Positions 5,694 to 7,442 of a DNA stretch of 7,442 nucleotides are shown piece by piece; position 1 is the first letter of the stretch; each line of letters starts with the position of its first letter. The stretch comes from Deltaproteobacteria bacterium. GTDB taxonomy: Bacteria; Bdellovibrionota_C; UBA2361; SZUA-149; JADYYL01. The notes under the pieces were generated by a model that was not told the DNA's origin, did no database searches, and was given only the letters and a program-made list of their open reading frames with translations. Both the position numbers and the translations under genes were made by a program. The DNA lies in the NCBI GenBank assembly GCA_020853655.1, contig JADYYL010000053.1, positions 1 through 7,442 of the forward strand, written 5' to 3'.

Positions 5694-6998
5694 ATGTACC
5701 TGCTCTGCGATATGACACGAGCCCCATTTCAGCTCCTCGTCATTCTTGCGATCGCTCTGCTCAGCTCCCGCGAGGCAGCAGCACTGCCGGCGAACTTTGC
5801 AGAATCGACTGTTGCTTCGGGCCTGTCCCAGCCAACATCCATGACGTTTGCACCGGATGGACGACTCTTCATTTTAGAAAAGGTCGGTCGAGTCCGAGTC
5901 ATGCGAAGCGGCTCACTCTTAGCCGCACCGTTTCTCACTCTTGCCGTTGAAACCGGAAGCGAACGAGGGTTGCTCGGCCTCGCGTTTGATCCGAACTTCT
6001 CATCAAATCGATTCCTGTATGTGTATTACACGCGCACGGCCACTCCGATTAAGAATCGAGTGAGTCGTTTTCGCGCTTCGGCGACAAATGCTGACCTTGT
6101 CGAGGCTGGCAGCGAAACGGTCATACTGGACGACATCGCTTCGGACGCAGGCAATCACAATGGTGGAGCAATCCACTTCGGGCCGGATGGGAAGCTCTAC
6201 ATCGCCGTCGGAGATGGAGGATCGAACTCGTCAAACGCGCAGTCCCTCGCGAACCTCTCGGGTAAGATCCTCCGGATCAACGCGGATGGATCCGTTCCGA
6301 CTGACAATCCGTTCTTCAACACCGCGGGGGCGCGACGTGAAATTTGGGCTTACGGGCTCCGCAATCCCTATACCTTCAGCTTTGATCCACTCACCGGAAG
6401 GATGCACGTCAACGATGTTGGCCAGAGCACGTGGGAAGAGATCAATCTCGGAGCGGCTGGCGCCAACTATGGGTGGCCGACATGCGAGGGTCCGCAGAAC
6501 ACGGGTCAAGGAAGCTGCACGAACGGATCGTTCTCCTACCCGGTGTATGCGTACCAGCATCCGCAGGGCTTTGCGATTACCGGTGGGGTGTTTTATCGAG
6601 GGAGCCAGTTTCCTGGCAGTTATTCAGGAAGTTACTTCTTCTCAGATTACATCGGCGGGTTCATCACGCGCCTGAATACAACAAATCAACCGATCGACTT
6701 CGCGCTTGGGGGAACGGCGAGCTCGCCGGTGGACTTGGACGTCGCGAGTGATGGATCGCTTTACTATCTTTCCTATTCATCAGGACAGGTAAGACGAATT
6801 CGATATTTGTTGAGCGACACCGCTTGCGACCTTGATTCAAGCGGATTGGTAACCGTTGTCGATGTGCAGCTATCGATCAATCAAGCGCTCGGAGTTATCC
6901 CATGCACCGGAGACATCAACTCTGATGGCCAGTGTAACGTGGTCGACGTCCAACGCATCGTCAATACCGTGCTGGGCGGGGCCTGCGTCACGCAATAG
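5694..6998 (+). CDS. Secreted PQQ-type sugar dehydrogenase with dockerin-like tail
   Basis: This 434-residue exported protein resembles soluble glucose/aldose sugar dehydrogenases (YliI/Asd type), which oxidise sugars in the periplasm with the cofactor PQQ. The signal peptide covers about 1-30 (core FQLLVILAIALLSS, then REAAA). The beta-propeller runs from about 34 to 371: LSQPTSMTFAPDGRLFI (44-60), RGLLGLAFDPNF (91-102), NHNGGAIHFGPDGKLYI (154-170) with the expected catalytic His155, VGDGG (172-176), GKILRI (190-195), YGLRNPYTFSFDP (220-232) with the PQQ-contacting Arg223-Asn224 pair, WEEINLGAAGANYGWP (247-262) and GGVFYRG (297-303). Residues 378-434 are a dockerin-like tail with Cys378, 404, 414 and 431. 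AGAGGGAG lies just before the ATG at 5694. Met7 gives a more ordinary signal peptide but lacks a well-placed ribosome site. Activity is inferred from motifs. Confidence 0.88.
   Translation: MYLLCDMTRAPFQLLVILAIALLSSREAAALPANFAESTVASGLSQPTSMTFAPDGRLFILEKVGRVRVMRSGSLLAAPFLTLAVETGSERGLLGLAFDPNFSSNRFLYVYYTRTATPIKNRVSRFRASATNADLVEAGSETVILDDIASDAGNHNGGAIHFGPDGKLYIAVGDGGSNSSNAQSLANLSGKILRINADGSVPTDNPFFNTAGARREIWAYGLRNPYTFSFDPLTGRMHVNDVGQSTWEEINLGAAGANYGWPTCEGPQNTGQGSCTNGSFSYPVYAYQHPQGFAITGGVFYRGSQFPGSYSGSYFFSDYIGGFITRLNTTNQPIDFALGGTASSPVDLDVASDGSLYYLSYSSGQVRRIRYLLSDTACDLDSSGLVTVVDVQLSINQALGVIPCTGDINSDGQCNVVDVQRIVNTVLGGACVTQ
6825..6995 (+). repeat. Dockerin-like module, copy 2
   Basis: This segment encodes 57 residues with two EF-hand-type loops. 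Loop 1 reads DLDSSGLVTVVD, with Ser at position 5; loop 2 reads DINSDGQCNVVD, with the full pattern. Cys residues occupy the same four positions as in the module at 4022-4195, and both chains end in CV plus two residues. Confidence 0.7.
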
Positions 6999-7030
6999 CC
7001 CCACCTCCGTCGACCGACGGAGGTGGGGCT
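6997..7030. terminator. 15-bp perfect hairpin starting inside the stop codon
   Basis: Bases 6997-7011 pair perfectly with 7016-7030 around a GACC loop, a very GC-rich stem. Its first two bases are the last two of the TAG stop at 6996-6998. No T-run follows (CTGAAAGC), so Rho-independent termination would have to work without a U-tract. The hairpin could instead mark or protect the 3' end of the message. Confidence 0.6.
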
Positions 7031-7363
7031 CTGAAAGCAAGAGTGCTCCGCACCGCACACGAGTACAGTGTTCTCTCGCAGGGTTGTGAAAAACTCTGAG
7101 CAGCCAGTCCCGCAGAGAAGAACCTGCCCAACAGCCGCTGGAGACGATTTTACGCGACCGTCCGGCCGCGCAGTCACAACACGTCGTCCGGAAGACGACT
7201 TCTTCACCGGCGTCATCTCAGACTTCTTCACATCGCCATTCGATCGATATCACTGAGACGGGAGTCGTGGTGTGCGCACGCTCATCCACCGGCCGTGAGT
7301 TGAGGGCCTACGATGCACCCCTCATTGATAGAGCTACAAACACTCACACAGAGAGGTGTCTTT
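7031..7363 (+). other. 333-base intergenic region without a gene
   Basis: Open frames across it lack ribosome sites and have unusual composition. Visible structure is limited to a 6-bp stem (7183-7188 with 7194-7199) and an 11-base direct repeat, GACTTCTTCAC, at 7197-7207 and 7221-7231. The promoter of the following exported protein presumably lies in the last 100 bases; I found no clear -35/-10 pair. Confidence 0.5.
7351..7356 (+). promoter_or_regulatory. Ribosome binding site of the last gene
   Basis: GAGAGG ends 7 bases before the ATG at 7364, a good spacing that supports the start of this truncated gene. Confidence 0.6.
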
Positions 7364-7442
7364 ATGAAAGTTACTGCACTTATTGGAGCCGTCGCGATCT
7401 CGTTCGCATCCACGGTCTCTGCGGCTGATCGAACGGTCACCA
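7364..7442 (+). CDS. Exported protein, 5' end only
   Basis: The first 26 codons are visible before the window ends. They encode a classic Sec signal peptide: Lys at position 2, a hydrophobic core of about 14 residues (ALIGAVAISFASTV), and an S-A-A cleavage region at about 19-21, followed by DRTVT. A GAGAGG ribosome site stands 7 bases upstream. The mature protein is not included, so neither family nor function can be named. It starts 366 bases after the sugar dehydrogenase stop, beyond a strong hairpin, so it is probably a separate transcription unit. Confidence 0.7.
   Translation, partial: MKVTALIGAVAISFASTVSAADRTVT

Noticed and set aside
5630..5950. 106-codon frame starting just before the sugar dehydrogenase
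   Set aside because: It overlaps the dehydrogenase in another frame for most of its length and has Cys/Arg/Ser-rich shadow composition.
6088..6675. 195-codon frame inside the sugar dehydrogenase gene
   Set aside because: An out-of-frame shadow rich in Arg, Ser and Thr; the dehydrogenase frame carries all the conserved motifs.
7068..7256. 62-codon frame with a repeated DFFT motif
   Set aside because: GTG start without a ribosome site; the repeated motif comes from the 11-base direct repeat at 7197 and 7221.

Overview
The window is a 7.4-kb piece of a bacterial chromosome, moderately GC-rich by eye, with ordinary bacterial gene spacing and Shine-Dalgarno sites. An outer-membrane DUF481-type protein and several Sec-type signal peptides point to a Gram-negative organism. 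Cysteine-framed dockerin-like tails on two secreted proteins and a fused FolK-FolP enzyme suggest an environmental, probably poorly sampled lineage. The sequence alone does not fix the phylum, and there is no sign of phage, insertion sequence, CRISPR or rRNA/tRNA genes.

Layout. Positions 148-948 (+) encode a DUF481 beta-barrel protein with its own terminator (958-986), followed by a second perfect hairpin (1001-1029). Converging on these is a fused HPPK-DHPS folate enzyme (1086-2354, -), preceded by a 27-codon ORF whose stop overlaps the enzyme's ATG. Diverging from it is pcm (2493-3188, +). A gene-free stretch of about 460 bases follows, with a possible structured leader near 3404-3500. Next come a small secreted Fn3 protein with a dockerin-like tail (3647-4198, +) and a TPMT-like methyltransferase (4293-4976, +). 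An 86-residue two-helix membrane protein (4983-5243, -) converges on the methyltransferase, with a plausible promoter just upstream. A second gene-free region (5244-5693) is unusually rich in perfect inverted repeats. It is followed by a secreted PQQ-type sugar dehydrogenase with a second dockerin-like tail (5694-6998, +), a 15-bp hairpin that starts inside its stop codon, about 330 bases without a gene, and the first 26 codons of another exported protein (7364 to the window end).

How the genes fit together. Folate synthesis, isoaspartyl repair and thiol methylation are independent housekeeping or stress functions, and most genes look like single transcription units. The one link across genes is the shared C-terminal module of about 57 residues. 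It carries two EF-hand-like Ca2+ loops and four cysteines at matching positions, and sits on two otherwise unrelated exported proteins, which suggests a common Ca2+-stabilised docking or sorting tail. No established multi-gene system is visible. The items most worth following are this tail, the inverted-repeat-rich region at about 5290-5515, and the small ORF overlapping the folate gene.
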